In this document: piece by piece, positions 42,989-52,230 of the stretch | Layout: each line of letters begins with the position of its first letter | How positions within the stretch are numbered: the first letter of the stretch is position 1 | Assembly (NCBI GenBank): GCA_013299115.1 | Contig: JAAFKA010000007.1 | Span: 148,023 to 212,022 of the forward strand | From: Cytophagales bacterium | GTDB lineage: Bacteria; Bacteroidota; Bacteroidia; Cytophagales; Thermoflexibacteraceae | Direction: 5' to 3' | Length of the DNA stretch: 64,000 bases | Position numbers and translations under genes: made by a program | The notes under the pieces: model-generated | The model's database searches: none | What the model was told of the DNA's origin: nothing | The model's input: the letters and a program-made list of their open reading frames with translations, nothing else

Positions 42989-44830
42989 TTGCATTTCCAA
43001 TTAGCTTATCTTTCGCCAACAGTCCGCAGTTTGTTGGAAACAGTGGCAGCACCAGAAAAGGTGGAGGCTTTACTTTGGCGTGTGGCTAGGGCAGAAATAG
43101 ACAGTGCAGTTTTGCAGATAGGCAAAGCAACAACTACACAAGATGAAAAAACTACCAACACATTAAATTTGCTGCACAACTTGGTATATCAAGCTAATTT
43201 TCAACCACTTACACCTTTTTTGCAAGCAATTTTTGAGCAAAATTTTTCCTCTTTCTTTGCCCAACCCGATGCTGCCCATTGGCTTTGGCAAGCCCTGCAC
43301 GTGATAGAACCTCGCCTGAATGCGGTGAATGTTGCCTACAATTATGTACCAAGTTGGGAAAATTTAAGTAGTCGTTTTGAGATAGATTTTATTAGCAAAG
43401 ATTTGCCCTTAGCAGCAGGAGATTTTTGGATACAATTAATGGAACAGCAACGGACTATTGAAAACCTGCCTGAAAGTTTGCAAGCCGTAGATTATGCAAT
43501 AGAATTTCCGTATCTTATCCAACAAGCCAAAGGACTTTGCATAGAAATAGACGGAGAAATACACCAAACTCCACAACAACAACTAATTGATAGACAAAGA
43601 GATAACTATATTTTGCAGCAGCAATGGTTGCCCACGTGGAGAATACAAACAGATGACTTTAACCTCATTCACCGCCAAGTAGAACCTCTGAAAAAGTTGG
43701 CACAGGAGGACTATTTTCGGCGACTTGCCCAAAATTACAGACAACCCTTGACCAACAGCGAAGTAGGCGGGGAGGCTTTGCAAGTTTTGCTTTCGCCTAT
43801 CAGCATTGCCCATATTCAAGTCGTGTTGGTGGAGGCATTGCAACAGGGTTTGTTGGCTTTGGATGCAAATAAATGGCGGTTGGCTATTTTTGAGCAAGAC
43901 CTACCTTGTGCATCATTGGCAGTGGAGAATTTTCAAAATATTTGCCAGCAACTATTTGATTTTGAAGGACTTAACCGCAAGTTACCACCCATAGAACTTA
44001 CTTTGATACGCACACGCCGTTATGAAACTGCAAAACTGCACAAATTAGACAAAGTTGCAGCCCAGTATTTCATTGCAGATTTTCAAACCGAAAAGAATCA
44101 AAATGCTGCTCACGTACTTCCGTTTGATTTGTTGATAGACGTAGCCATTTTGCAACGAAAAGGCTGGAATTTGGCGGGCAATTACCATATTCCTGCACGA
44201 AACAAGGTCGAAATCAGAGGTACATTTAGAAACAGACCCCAAAGCAAACCTACAAAACCTGTATTATTGGCGTGGTTTGATAGCATTTTGCAAGCAAAGG
44301 ATAGAAGCAACTATTCAGAGTTTTTGTATCAATATTTGCAAAGGGAATACGCAATAAAAAACTACGGACTAAAGTCCGTAGCTACAGAAAGTTATTTGCA
44401 GGTAAGCAATGCAGCTTTGGTTGCACAAAACACAAGTGCCAATCCTGAACTCAATTTGTTGGCTGTTTTTAGCTTGGCAGGGCTATTGCCAAATGCTTCG
44501 AGTATAGAAAAAGATAAGCTATTGCAAGTTATTCACTATCAACTATTTACAGCTTTTCGTGTAATGCAATACCTCGACTTTGACAAGTTTTTGGTAGCTT
44601 ACCAAAATTTTCAAGCACAAGTTTTGGCTGTTATTCCCTCCTCAATTCTACAAGGAGAAGTAGAAAATTTGTTTGCAACAGTTTATCAAGACCTCGAAGG
44701 ATTGCCGCATTTGAATTGGTTTGACAAGTTTATGCAAAGTTTTATTATGCAGACTAACAAACCTTACTGCTACTTTTTCCTTGTTTTTTTAATCATATTA
44801 ACCAAAAATAAAATTGCATTTCAAAGTTGA
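42989..44830 (+). pseudogene. truncated gene with DUF559/Vsr-like endonuclease domain (possible helicase-nuclease remnant)
   Basis: 613 codons starting at TTG. The middle (about residues 175-235) has IEFPYLIQQAKGLCIEIDGE followed by IHQ and DRQRDNYILQQQWLPTWRIQ, the E-x-DGxxH...DxxRD layout of Vsr/DUF559 nucleases. LLIDVAILQRKG follows near 390. There is no Walker box. The last 20 residues (FFLVFLIILTKNKIAFQS) are a hydrophobic tail out of keeping with the rest, and no ORF continues, so I infer that a C-terminal part, perhaps a helicase, was lost. A repeat-derived insertion lies at 44362-44387. Could still be expressed as a standalone protein. Confidence 0.55.
44362..44387. repeat. palindromic repeat in frame inside the DUF559-containing gene
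   Basis: CTACGGACTAAAGTCCGTAG followed by CTACAG, closely related to the units at 37214, 60753 and 60814. It adds about eight codons (translated YGLKSVAT) without breaking the frame. Confidence 0.82.
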
Positions 44831-44912
44831 ATCTGCGATTTATGCACTTCATTTTGCCTTGACAAAAAACTTTGTAGCTTGATTTCTCGTTTTTATAAAA
44901 AAACATTTTAAT

Positions 44913-45137
44913 ATGACAACTACCGAAAAAGCACATCTCAAAACAATTGTAAAAGAAATTTTGAGAGAAGACAAAAACCTGTTGAAAGAAGTTATCCAAG
45001 AAATTTTTGAGGAAAACCAAGCCCAAAAACTCGCAATGCAATACATTTCTGAACAAGAAAAAAAAGAAGAAAATTTTGCTGAGTTATTGGAAAACACCTC
45101 TACAAAATACAAAAAAGTTTGGGAGGCTTTGGCATGA
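44913..45137 (+). CDS. small helical protein, possible antitoxin-like
   Basis: 74 residues, charged and almost entirely helical: EKAHLKTIVKEILREDKNLL, KEVIQEIFEENQ, ending STKYKKVWEALA. The end of this type (KYxxVxxALA) is seen in small proteins encoded next to tiny or toxin-like genes in Bacteroidota and cyanobacteria. The stop overlaps the start of the following 31-codon frame (ATGA). Confidence 0.65.
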   Translation: MTTTEKAHLKTIVKEILREDKNLLKEVIQEIFEENQAQKLAMQYISEQEKKEENFAELLENTSTKYKKVWEALA

Positions 45138-45229
45138 TGGTTTATCTCACAAAACAGCAAATTGCTTCGGCTGAATTATCATTAGAACAAGTACAAGAAT
45201 GGTTTGGTGTGCATATTCAAAAAATCTAA
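45134..45229 (+). CDS. tiny ORF coupled to the preceding gene
   Basis: 31 codons: MMVYLTKQQIASAELSLEQV then QEWFGVHIQKI. It starts at an ATG whose last bases are the stop of the previous gene (ATGA overlap), typical of translational coupling. Too short for domain assignment; may be a truncated partner gene. It ends 16 bases before the S9 peptidase start. Confidence 0.45.
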   Translation: MMVYLTKQQIASAELSLEQVQEWFGVHIQKI

Positions 45230-45245
45230 TTAAAATTTTAACCCC

Positions 45246-47699
45246 ATGAAAACCACACATTTCTTTTCCGTTTTCTTTTCAATCTTTCTATCCTTCAATT
45301 TGGCAATGGCACAAGAGGAATTAGGCTATCAAAAACCATCTGCACCCATTTTGGCACTTGCCGATTTTGAGGCTGCCCCCTCCGTAAAATTAGACTCCAA
45401 AAAAGAGTATATGCTGCTCTCTTACCGCAGCACGTACAAAACTTTGGCTGACCTCAATCAAGAGGAAATGCGGCTTGGTGGTTTGCGAATTAACCCAATT
45501 ACCAATATTTCGGCTACCGCCACTTATATCAACAACCTGAAAATCAGGAAAGTACAAGACACCAAAGCTGAACCTACGCAAATTGCAGGCTTGCCCGCAA
45601 ATGCCCAAATTTCCAATCTGTCGTGGTCGCCAAATGAAACCAAAATTGCTTTTACGCACACCACTGAAACAGGCGTAGAACTTTGGGTGATAGACGTGGC
45701 TACGGCAAAAGCTACCAAACTCACAGAGCCAACCCTCAATGCCAACATAGATTCGCCTTTTAGTTGGTACAAGGACAGCCAAAATTTGTTAGTCCGTCTG
45801 TTGGTTGCCAACCGTCCTGCGCTGGTCAATGCCAAAAATAGTCTGCCCACTTCGCCCATCATTTCCACTGCCGAAGGCAAGGTTTCGCAAAACAGAACTT
45901 ACCAAGATTTGCTAAAAAACCCAACAGATGAGCAAAATTTTGAAACCTTAGTAACAGCCGAACTTTATACAGTGAATTTGAATGGCACAAAAACTTTGTT
46001 TAAAAGCAAAGCTCTGTTTGTTGGGCAATCTTTTTCGCCTGATGGCAATTTTTTGATGCTAACCACTATCAAAAGACCTTTTTCTTACATAGTTCCCCTC
46101 AATAGGTTTCCGCAAACCACTATTGTTTACGATTTGAACGGAAAAGAAATCAAAACTGTAAACGAAGTGCCACTAACAGAGGTGATGCCCAAAGGTTTTT
46201 CGGCTGTTCGCAAGGGCAGAAGAAACATGACTTGGCGAGATGACAAGGCAGCTACTTTGTATTTTGTGGAGGCATTAGACGAGGGAAACCCCGCCAATGT
46301 GGTGGAAGCAAGAGATGAAGTTTTTTTGTGGGAAGCACCTTTTTCGGCTGCACCTACTTCTTTGGCTAAGACTCAACAAAGATTTGCGGGTATCATTTGG
46401 GGCAACGACCAAACCGCCATCATGATGGATATGTGGTATGACACCCGCAATTTGAAAACCTATCTGCTCAATCCTGCTGCACCAGCCCAACAGCCCAAAG
46501 TTATTTTTGATAGAAACTATCAAGATGTGTATGGTGATGCAGGCAATTTTGAAACCAAAAAAAATGAGTTTGGGAGGTATGTATTGGCTATCGAAAACGA
46601 TAAAATGTTTTTGATTGGCGAAGGCTATACTGCCAAAGGACAGTTTCCGTTTATAGACGAATATGACCTTAAAACCTTGAAAACCAACCGTTTGTATCAA
46701 TCTGCTTTTACAGACAAGAAAGAAAGCATTTTTTCTATCGAGGATTTCAAAACAGGATTGGCATTGGTGCAAATCCAATCTAAAAACGAATACCCAAATT
46801 TTTATTTTCGCAATTTCAAACAAAAAGCAAAAAGTAAGGGCAAAGCACAAGATAATTTGCAACAAATTACATTTAACAAAAACCCTTTTGAAAGTATCCA
46901 AAATGTAGAAAAAGAAGTTATCAAATACAAAAGAGAAGACGGCGTAGAGTTATCGGGAACTTTGTATTTGCCGATTGGCTATGACAAAACCAAAAAAGAG
47001 AAACTGCCTTTGCTGATTTGGGCATACCCAACGGAGTACAAAGACAAAAATAGTGCAGGGCAAGTTACCCAAAACCCCAATGAATTTACGTTTCCTTATT
47101 ACGGTTCTTTTGTGTATTGGGTTACAAAGGGCTATGTAGTTTTAGACGATGCTTCTTTCCCCATCATTGGCGAGGGAACAAAAGAGCCAAACGACAGTTT
47201 CATTACGCAGTTGGTGGCAAACGGCAGAGCAGCCATCGATGCGGTGGACAGGCTGGGCTACATAGACAGAACAAAAGTAGCCGTTGGCGGACACTCCTAC
47301 GGGGCTTTTATGACTGCCAATTTGCTAACCCACTCCACTGATTTTGCTTGTGGCATAGCTCGAAGTGGGGCATATAACCGAACTTTGACCCCCTTCGGAT
47401 TTCAGTCGGAACAACGCAATTTTTGGGACGTACCAGAAATTTACAACGGAATGTCGCCTTTTTATACTGCCCACAAGATGAAAAAACCAATTTTGTTGGT
47501 GCATGGCGAAGCAGACAACAACCCTGGCACTTTTACGCTGCAAACTGAAAGGTATTTTCAAGCCCTGAAAGGCTTGGGTGCAGATGCCCGCATGGTAATT
47601 TTGCCAAAAGAAAGTCATGGCTACGCTGCAAAGGAAAATATTTTGCATTTGCTTTGGGAACAAGAACAGTTTTTAGATAAGTATTTGAAAGGGAAGTAG
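45246..47699 (+). CDS. secreted S9 family peptidase (glutamyl/prolyl oligopeptidase-like)
   Basis: 817 residues. Signal peptide (MKTTHFFSVFFSIFLSFNLA, cleavage after AQ), then an N-terminal beta-propeller (about 60-560; SNLSWSPNETKIAFTH), then an alpha/beta-hydrolase domain. Catalytic triad: serine in GGHSYGAF (about 683), aspartate in HGEADNNPGTF (about 755), histidine in KESHGYAAKE (about 790). The segment RRNMTWRDDKAATLYFVEAL resembles the S9D glutamyl peptidases. Periplasmic degradation of peptides. The fused E1 promoter lies in its last codons. Confidence 0.93.
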   Translation: MKTTHFFSVFFSIFLSFNLAMAQEELGYQKPSAPILALADFEAAPSVKLDSKKEYMLLSYRSTYKTLADLNQEEMRLGGLRINPITNISATATYINNLKIRKVQDTKAEPTQIAGLPANAQISNLSWSPNETKIAFTHTTETGVELWVIDVATAKATKLTEPTLNANIDSPFSWYKDSQNLLVRLLVANRPALVNAKNSLPTSPIISTAEGKVSQNRTYQDLLKNPTDEQNFETLVTAELYTVNLNGTKTLFKSKALFVGQSFSPDGNFLMLTTIKRPFSYIVPLNRFPQTTIVYDLNGKEIKTVNEVPLTEVMPKGFSAVRKGRRNMTWRDDKAATLYFVEALDEGNPANVVEARDEVFLWEAPFSAAPTSLAKTQQRFAGIIWGNDQTAIMMDMWYDTRNLKTYLLNPAAPAQQPKVIFDRNYQDVYGDAGNFETKKNEFGRYVLAIENDKMFLIGEGYTAKGQFPFIDEYDLKTLKTNRLYQSAFTDKKESIFSIEDFKTGLALVQIQSKNEYPNFYFRNFKQKAKSKGKAQDNLQQITFNKNPFESIQNVEKEVIKYKREDGVELSGTLYLPIGYDKTKKEKLPLLIWAYPTEYKDKNSAGQVTQNPNEFTFPYYGSFVYWVTKGYVVLDDASFPIIGEGTKEPNDSFITQLVANGRAAIDAVDRLGYIDRTKVAVGGHSYGAFMTANLLTHSTDFACGIARSGAYNRTLTPFGFQSEQRNFWDVPEIYNGMSPFYTAHKMKKPILLVHGEADNNPGTFTLQTERYFQALKGLGADARMVILPKESHGYAAKENILHLLWEQEQFLDKYLKGK

Positions 47700-47714
47700 T
47701 TTTTTGTATCTTTG
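47684..47714 (+). promoter_or_regulatory. promoter of the fused E1 gene
   Basis: TTTG (47684-47687), 19-base spacer, TATCTTTG (47707-47714): a full match with ideal spacing. The -33 box is within the last codons of the S9 peptidase gene; the -7 element lies 34 bases before the ATG at 47749. Confidence 0.82.
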
Positions 47715-47748
47715 CCCACAGAAAAATCCAATAAATACACATACTTTA

Positions 47749-49818
47749 ATGGAAACCACAGCCACTACCTCAAAAAACACAGGTACTAAACCTGAAACAG
47801 CCCCCAAAGTGCTGCTAAACTTTGACCGCAAACAATATGACGACCAAACACTCATAAAACTCTATACCGAACTGCTAAAACCTCGCATGATAGAGGAAAA
47901 AATGCTGATTTTGCTACGTCAAGGCAAAGTAAGCAAATGGTTTTCGGGCATAGGGCAGGAGGCAATTTCGGTAGGGGCTACCCTTGCTTTGCAGTATGAC
48001 GAATACATTTTTCCGATGCACCGCAATTTGGGCGTATTCACAGGCAGAGGCATGGATTTGGCTCAACTCATGGCACAGTGGCAGGGCAAAAAACAAGGTT
48101 TTACCAAAGGTAGAGATAGGTCTTTCCACTTTGGCAGCAATCCTCACCGCATTGTAGGCATGATTTCTCACTTGGGTCCCCAATTAGCCTTAGCCGATGG
48201 CGTAGCTTTATCCACCTTACTTTCTCCCCCTTTGGGGGGCGGGGGGCTTGGCGGCGGACTCGTAACCTTAGCTTTCACAGGCGATGGGGCAACTTCGGAG
48301 GGAGATTTTCACGAGGCTGTCAATGTGGCTGCGGTTTGGAATTTGCCTGTAATTTTTGTGGTCGAAAACAATGGTTATGGACTTTCTACACCGAGCAACG
48401 AACAGTTTAAATGCAAAACTTTTGTAGATAAATGTATAGGTTATGGCATTGAGGGCGTGCAAATAGATGGCAACAATATTTTGGAAGTTTATGATACAAT
48501 AAGCCATATTGCCAATGATTTACGCAAAAATCCCCGACCTTTTTTGGTCGATGCCGTTACGTTTCGTATGCGTGGGCATGAGGAGGCATCAGGCACAAAA
48601 TACGTACCGCAAGAACTGTTTGACCTCTGGGGACAAAAAGACCCCATTGCAAATTATGAAAATTGGTTGCTAAAAATTGGCGTTTTGACTGCCGAAAAAG
48701 TAGCCGATATTCGCAACCAAATTAAGCAAGAAATAGAGCTTGCTGTAAAAGATGGTTTTGCAAGACCAGAACCTGTGGCAAGTACGGAGGAAGAAACTGC
48801 CGATATGTATGCACCTCATCATCAAGTAGTTATCAGTCCTCAGTCGGGTGCAAAAACTGAAAAAAGATTTATCAACGCCATTTCTGATGCCTTGTATCAA
48901 AGTATGGAAAAATACCCAAATTTGGTGCTGATGGGGCAAGACATAGCCGAATATGGCGGTGCTTTCAAAGTTACAGATGGTTTTGTAGAAAAATTTGGCA
49001 AGGCAAGAGTCCGCAATACGCCTTTGTGTGAGTCGGCAATCGTGGGAATTGGCATGGGCTTGTCTATCAAAGGACAAAAAGCAATGGTCGAAATGCAGTT
49101 TGCAGACTTCGTAACATGCGGTTTCAACCAGATAATCAACAACTTAGCAAAATCTCATTACCGTTGGGGGCAAAATGCAGACGTAGTCGTGCGTATGCCT
49201 ACGGGTGCAGGCTCTGCTGCGGGTCCTTTCCATTCGCAGTCAAACGAAGCGTGGTTTACACACACCACAGGGCTGATAGTGGTTTATCCTTCGAATCCAA
49301 CTGATGCCAAAGGTTTGTTGAATGCAGCCATAGAAAACCCAAATCCTGTGATGTATTTTGAACACAAATTACTCTATAGGTCAATAGCTGAATTGGTGGC
49401 TGACGACTACTACACTACACCAATAGGCAAGGCAAACTTAGTGGCGGAGGGCAATGATTTATCTATTATTACTTACGGTATGGGTGTGCATTGGGCTAAA
49501 CAAATTATGGCTGAACTCCCTGAAATTAAGGCTGATATTCTGGATTTGCGTACTTTGCTCCCTTGGGACAAGGAAGCAGTAGCCAAAACCGTAGCCAAAA
49601 CAGGAAAAGTATTGGTTTGCCACGAAGATTGTTTAACAGGAGGTTTGGCAGGCGAAATAGCAGCGTGGATTGGCGAACATTGTTTTGAAAACTTAGATGC
49701 CCCTGTATTGCGTGAGGGAAGTTTGGATACTGCCGTACCTTTTGCTCCCGAATTGGAGGCTAATTTCTTACCCAAACAAAGGATAAAAGAAAAAATACAG
49801 AAATTGGCAACCTATTAA
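47749..49818 (+). CDS. 2-oxoacid dehydrogenase E1, fused alpha and beta subunits
   Basis: 689 residues from the ATG at 47749. ThDP-dependent decarboxylating component of a pyruvate or branched-chain 2-oxoacid dehydrogenase complex. Alpha half: FPMHRNLGVFTGRG, ThDP-binding TGDGATSEGDFHEAVNVAAV through ENNGYGLST, phosphorylation-loop-like RMRGHEEASGTKYVP. Beta half from about residue 350: MGQDIAEYGGAFKVTDG, RMPTGAGSAAGPFHSQSNEA, KVLVCHEDCLTGG. E2 and E3 genes are not adjacent. About 14 residues (LSPPLGGGGLGGGL) before VTLAFTGDG come from a repeat and are not family-typical. Confidence 0.94.
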   Translation: METTATTSKNTGTKPETAPKVLLNFDRKQYDDQTLIKLYTELLKPRMIEEKMLILLRQGKVSKWFSGIGQEAISVGATLALQYDEYIFPMHRNLGVFTGRGMDLAQLMAQWQGKKQGFTKGRDRSFHFGSNPHRIVGMISHLGPQLALADGVALSTLLSPPLGGGGLGGGLVTLAFTGDGATSEGDFHEAVNVAAVWNLPVIFVVENNGYGLSTPSNEQFKCKTFVDKCIGYGIEGVQIDGNNILEVYDTISHIANDLRKNPRPFLVDAVTFRMRGHEEASGTKYVPQELFDLWGQKDPIANYENWLLKIGVLTAEKVADIRNQIKQEIELAVKDGFARPEPVASTEEETADMYAPHHQVVISPQSGAKTEKRFINAISDALYQSMEKYPNLVLMGQDIAEYGGAFKVTDGFVEKFGKARVRNTPLCESAIVGIGMGLSIKGQKAMVEMQFADFVTCGFNQIINNLAKSHYRWGQNADVVVRMPTGAGSAAGPFHSQSNEAWFTHTTGLIVVYPSNPTDAKGLLNAAIENPNPVMYFEHKLLYRSIAELVADDYYTTPIGKANLVAEGNDLSIITYGMGVHWAKQIMAELPEIKADILDLRTLLPWDKEAVAKTVAKTGKVLVCHEDCLTGGLAGEIAAWIGEHCFENLDAPVLREGSLDTAVPFAPELEANFLPKQRIKEKIQKLATY
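48220..48261. repeat. CCCCCTTTGGGGG repeat in frame inside the E1 gene
   Basis: TTTCTCCCCCTTTGGGGGGC followed by GGGGGGCTTGGCGGCGGA encodes the Gly/Pro peptide SPPLGGGGLGGG. A shorter relative (CCCCCTTTGGGGGTTAGGGG) lies at 58103-58124, just past the T9SS cargo gene. The base composition is starkly unlike that of the surrounding gene. Confidence 0.8.
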
Positions 49819-49829
49819 CTGTATATTCG

Positions 49830-49935
49830 CCTTTACATTCGTGCTGGAGGAAATGAAAAAACAAAACTTGCTACCTAATTTTTTCAAACACCCCACACTT
49901 GGATTTTATTACAATTTGTAGCACGAATGTAAAGG
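49830..49935. repeat. inverted repeat CCTTTACATTCGTGCT / AGCACGAATGTAAAGG
   Basis: Two 16-base perfect arms about 75 bases apart between E1 and phaB. The right arm is followed by GGATTGAACAACAATAGCC and a CTCATGTGCAACGTGAG module, a degenerate piece of the composite palindrome family. Confidence 0.75.
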
Positions 49936-50008
49936 GATTGAACAACAATAGCCTCATGTGCAACGTGAGGATACCAATAAATAATAACCACAAACACAAT
50001 TAAATACA

Positions 50009-50755
50009 ATGGACAAACAAAACAGATACGTTGCCCTTATCACAGGAGCAACAGGTGGCTTGGGAACTGCCATGTGCAGAAAACTATACAATGATGGGTA
50101 CAGAGTAGTGGGCAACTACAACAATGCCGAAAAAGCCAAAAAGTGGATAGAGCAACAAAAGGCAGAAGGCTACGAGTTTGAGATGTTTCAATGTGATGTG
50201 TCTGATTATGATGCAGTGGGCAAAATGATTGCCAACATAGAAAAAGAAATTGGTGCTGTCGATGTGTTGGTAAACAATGCAGGGATAACTCGTGATGGGC
50301 AATTCAGGAAAATGACCAAAGAAAATTGGGATTTGGTACTCAAAACCAATTTGTATAGCGTATTTAATTGCAGCCGACACGTAATTAACCAAATGGTGGA
50401 GAGAAATTATGGTCGCATTATCAATATCTCCTCCGTTAATGCTCAACGTGGGCAGTTTGGGCAAGCAAATTATGCAGCAGCCAAAGCAGGAATGCACGGT
50501 TTTACCAAAACTTTAGCTATGGAAGTAGCCCGCAAAGGCGTAACAGTCAATACCATTTCACCTGGCTATATAGGTACGGATATGGTCATGGCAGTAGCAG
50601 AAGAAGTGAGGGATAAAATTGTGGCAGAAATTCCGATTGGCAGGTTGGGTGGCACAGAGGAAATAGCCCATTTGGTTTCTTTTCTTGCCTCCAAACAAGC
50701 AAGTTTTATCACAGGAGCAAACTATGCTATCAATGGTGGACAGCACGTGGCGTAG
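50009..50755 (+). CDS. phaB: acetoacetyl-CoA reductase (SDR family)
   Basis: 248 residues, a classical short-chain dehydrogenase: TGATGGLGTA (cofactor loop), NNAG, catalytic SSVNAQRGQFGQANYAAAK (Ser, Tyr, Lys). The central segment NAGITRDGQFRKMTKENWDL is closer to PhaB than to FabG. It would reduce acetoacetyl-CoA to 3-hydroxybutyryl-CoA with NADPH for polyhydroxybutyrate. phaA and phaC are not in the window, so FabG-like activity is the alternative. Confidence 0.85.
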   Translation: MDKQNRYVALITGATGGLGTAMCRKLYNDGYRVVGNYNNAEKAKKWIEQQKAEGYEFEMFQCDVSDYDAVGKMIANIEKEIGAVDVLVNNAGITRDGQFRKMTKENWDLVLKTNLYSVFNCSRHVINQMVERNYGRIINISSVNAQRGQFGQANYAAAKAGMHGFTKTLAMEVARKGVTVNTISPGYIGTDMVMAVAEEVRDKIVAEIPIGRLGGTEEIAHLVSFLASKQASFITGANYAINGGQHVA

Positions 50756-50880
50756 GATTATTTTCCTGAAAATATGTTTGGAGTGGCGGTTTCTTGCTAC
50801 CAATGATTCGCACATTGTAGCTAAAAAAAGCAACAATATTGTGCGTGATTACCACAAGCAAAATTTGTTTTGTTAATTAG

Positions 50881-51522
50881 TTAAACACTATTTGAAGGTG
50901 ATGTAATAAAATTAGTATATAGATAGTTGGTTGGCAAATCTCCTAACCTAAAACTTCTGCGGTGCAGTGGCGTAATCCCATGCTCAGCTATGGCTGCATA
51001 GTGCTGGGCAGTGGGATAGGCTGCGTTTTTCTCCCAGCCGTAGTGCGGATATTGGAGGGCTAATTTTTGCATCAGTTCATCTCTATACGTTTTTGCCAAG
51101 ATAGAAGCAGCAGCAATAGACAAATACTTGTCATCTCCTTTGACTATGCAATGAAAAGCTATGTTGCGGTGAGGTCTAAAAAAATTGCCATCTATCAGCA
51201 ATAATTCGGGCAAAACAGCTAATTTATCTACTGCACGTTGCATAGCCACACAGGAGGCGTTGCGAATATTCCACTCGTCTATTTCGGCAGGACTTACTTC
51301 GGCTATGCCATAACACACACAATCCTGTAAAATTTGCTCTTTCAGGTTGTTGCGTTGCTTGACATTCAGCTTTTTAGAATCTCGCAAGTTGGGATTTTGG
51401 TAGTCTTTTGGCAAAATAACCGCAGCAGCCACTACGGGACCAGCCAAACAGCCTCGCCCTGCCTCGTCTATACCTGCCTCCACTGCATCGGGCGTAAAAT
51501 TTGAAAATAAAGAAAAAGACAT
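50881..51522 (-). CDS. rnhB: ribonuclease HII
   Basis: 213 residues. It removes ribonucleotides from DNA and RNA from RNA/DNA hybrids. GIDEAGRGCLAGPVVAAAVI holds the first active-site acidic residues and the GRG motif; DSKKLN, LLIDGN and AAASILAKTYRDE complete the site. Convergent with phaB (125 bases apart) and divergent from the Uma2 gene. Confidence 0.96.
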   Translation of the reverse strand: MSFSLFSNFTPDAVEAGIDEAGRGCLAGPVVAAAVILPKDYQNPNLRDSKKLNVKQRNNLKEQILQDCVCYGIAEVSPAEIDEWNIRNASCVAMQRAVDKLAVLPELLLIDGNFFRPHRNIAFHCIVKGDDKYLSIAAASILAKTYRDELMQKLALQYPHYGWEKNAAYPTAQHYAAIAEHGITPLHRRSFRLGDLPTNYLYTNFITSPSNSV

Positions 51523-51527
51523 ATCTT

Positions 51528-51559
51528 TTTGGCAAGGTAGAAAAAAAATGTTATTTTTG
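51528..51559 (+). promoter_or_regulatory. promoter of the Uma2 gene
   Basis: TTTG (51528-51531), 20-base spacer, TATTTTTG (51552-51559), ending 38 bases before the ATG. Full consensus. Confidence 0.72.
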
Positions 51560-51597
51560 GAACATAAAAGCCTATTAACTTCCTAATTCATACCAAA

Positions 51598-52074
51598 ATG
51601 TTTGAGATTAACGACAAATTACAGGCTTATTTTGAGGCTGAAAACACAAGCAAAGATATGCCGAGCAAAAATCATTCTAAAAGTTGGTCGCAAATGGTCA
51701 TTAGTCTAAGCAAATATCGCAAACAATATGATATTTATAGCCAATTATCTATCAATTTGAATGGTTGGGCAAGTATTCCTGATATTTGTTTGTTTCCAAA
51801 TACGAAAAGTGATTGGTTGCATGACGAAATCGAGGTAAAAAGTCCGCCAATTTTGGTTATAGAAATTTTATCTCCCACGCAAGGTATGAAAGAACTAACC
51901 GAAAAATTTGAAAATTACCTCAAAAATGGTGTAAAATCTTGCTGGTTGGTCATGCCTTTGCTAAAATCTACAATGGTCATGAACGGAGAAAGTGAGCAAA
52001 GTATTTTTAGCAATGGCTTGTTAAAAGATACTTCGCTAAACATAGAAGTTGAGTTGAGTGAGATTTTTGAATAA
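51598..52074 (+). CDS. Uma2-family putative endonuclease (DUF820)
   Basis: 158 residues, slightly short. Restriction-endonuclease-fold motifs of Uma2: IPDICLFP (metal aspartate) and PPILVIEILSPTQ (glutamate on the next strand), then ELTEKFENYLKNGVKSCWLV. In cyanobacteria and some Bacteroidota these occur in many copies per genome; function is unproven. The N-terminal 30 residues are shorter than usual. Followed by a tandem repeat. Confidence 0.82.
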   Translation: MFEINDKLQAYFEAENTSKDMPSKNHSKSWSQMVISLSKYRKQYDIYSQLSINLNGWASIPDICLFPNTKSDWLHDEIEVKSPPILVIEILSPTQGMKELTEKFENYLKNGVKSCWLVMPLLKSTMVMNGESEQSIFSNGLLKDTSLNIEVELSEIFE

Positions 52075-52085
52075 ATATAATTTTT

Positions 52086-52195
52086 TATACGTTGGCAATG
52101 GTTACCAACCTTGACAATCGTACAAAAAACTTTGGGTTTTTATACGTTGGCAATGGTTACCAACCTTGACAATCGTATAAAAAACTTTGGGTTTT
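52086..52195. repeat. 55-bp tandem duplication containing the TTGGCAATGG palindrome
   Basis: Two units of exactly 55 bases (52086-52140 and 52141-52195) with one visible difference. Each holds the palindromic module TACGTTGGCAATGGTTACCA / ACCTTGACAATCGTA plus ACTTTGGGTTTT. Confidence 0.88.
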
Positions 52196-52208
52196 GAGAA
52201 ACCCAAAG
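52185..52208 (-). terminator. terminator of the large sensor gene
   Basis: 10-bp stem CTTTGGGTTT / AAACCCAAAG, loop of 4, beginning 23 bases past the stop codon. On the minus strand it is followed by six T, provided by the neighbouring repeat. Confidence 0.75.
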
Positions 52209-52230
52209 CACTTTGTTTTGCTCAACAACT

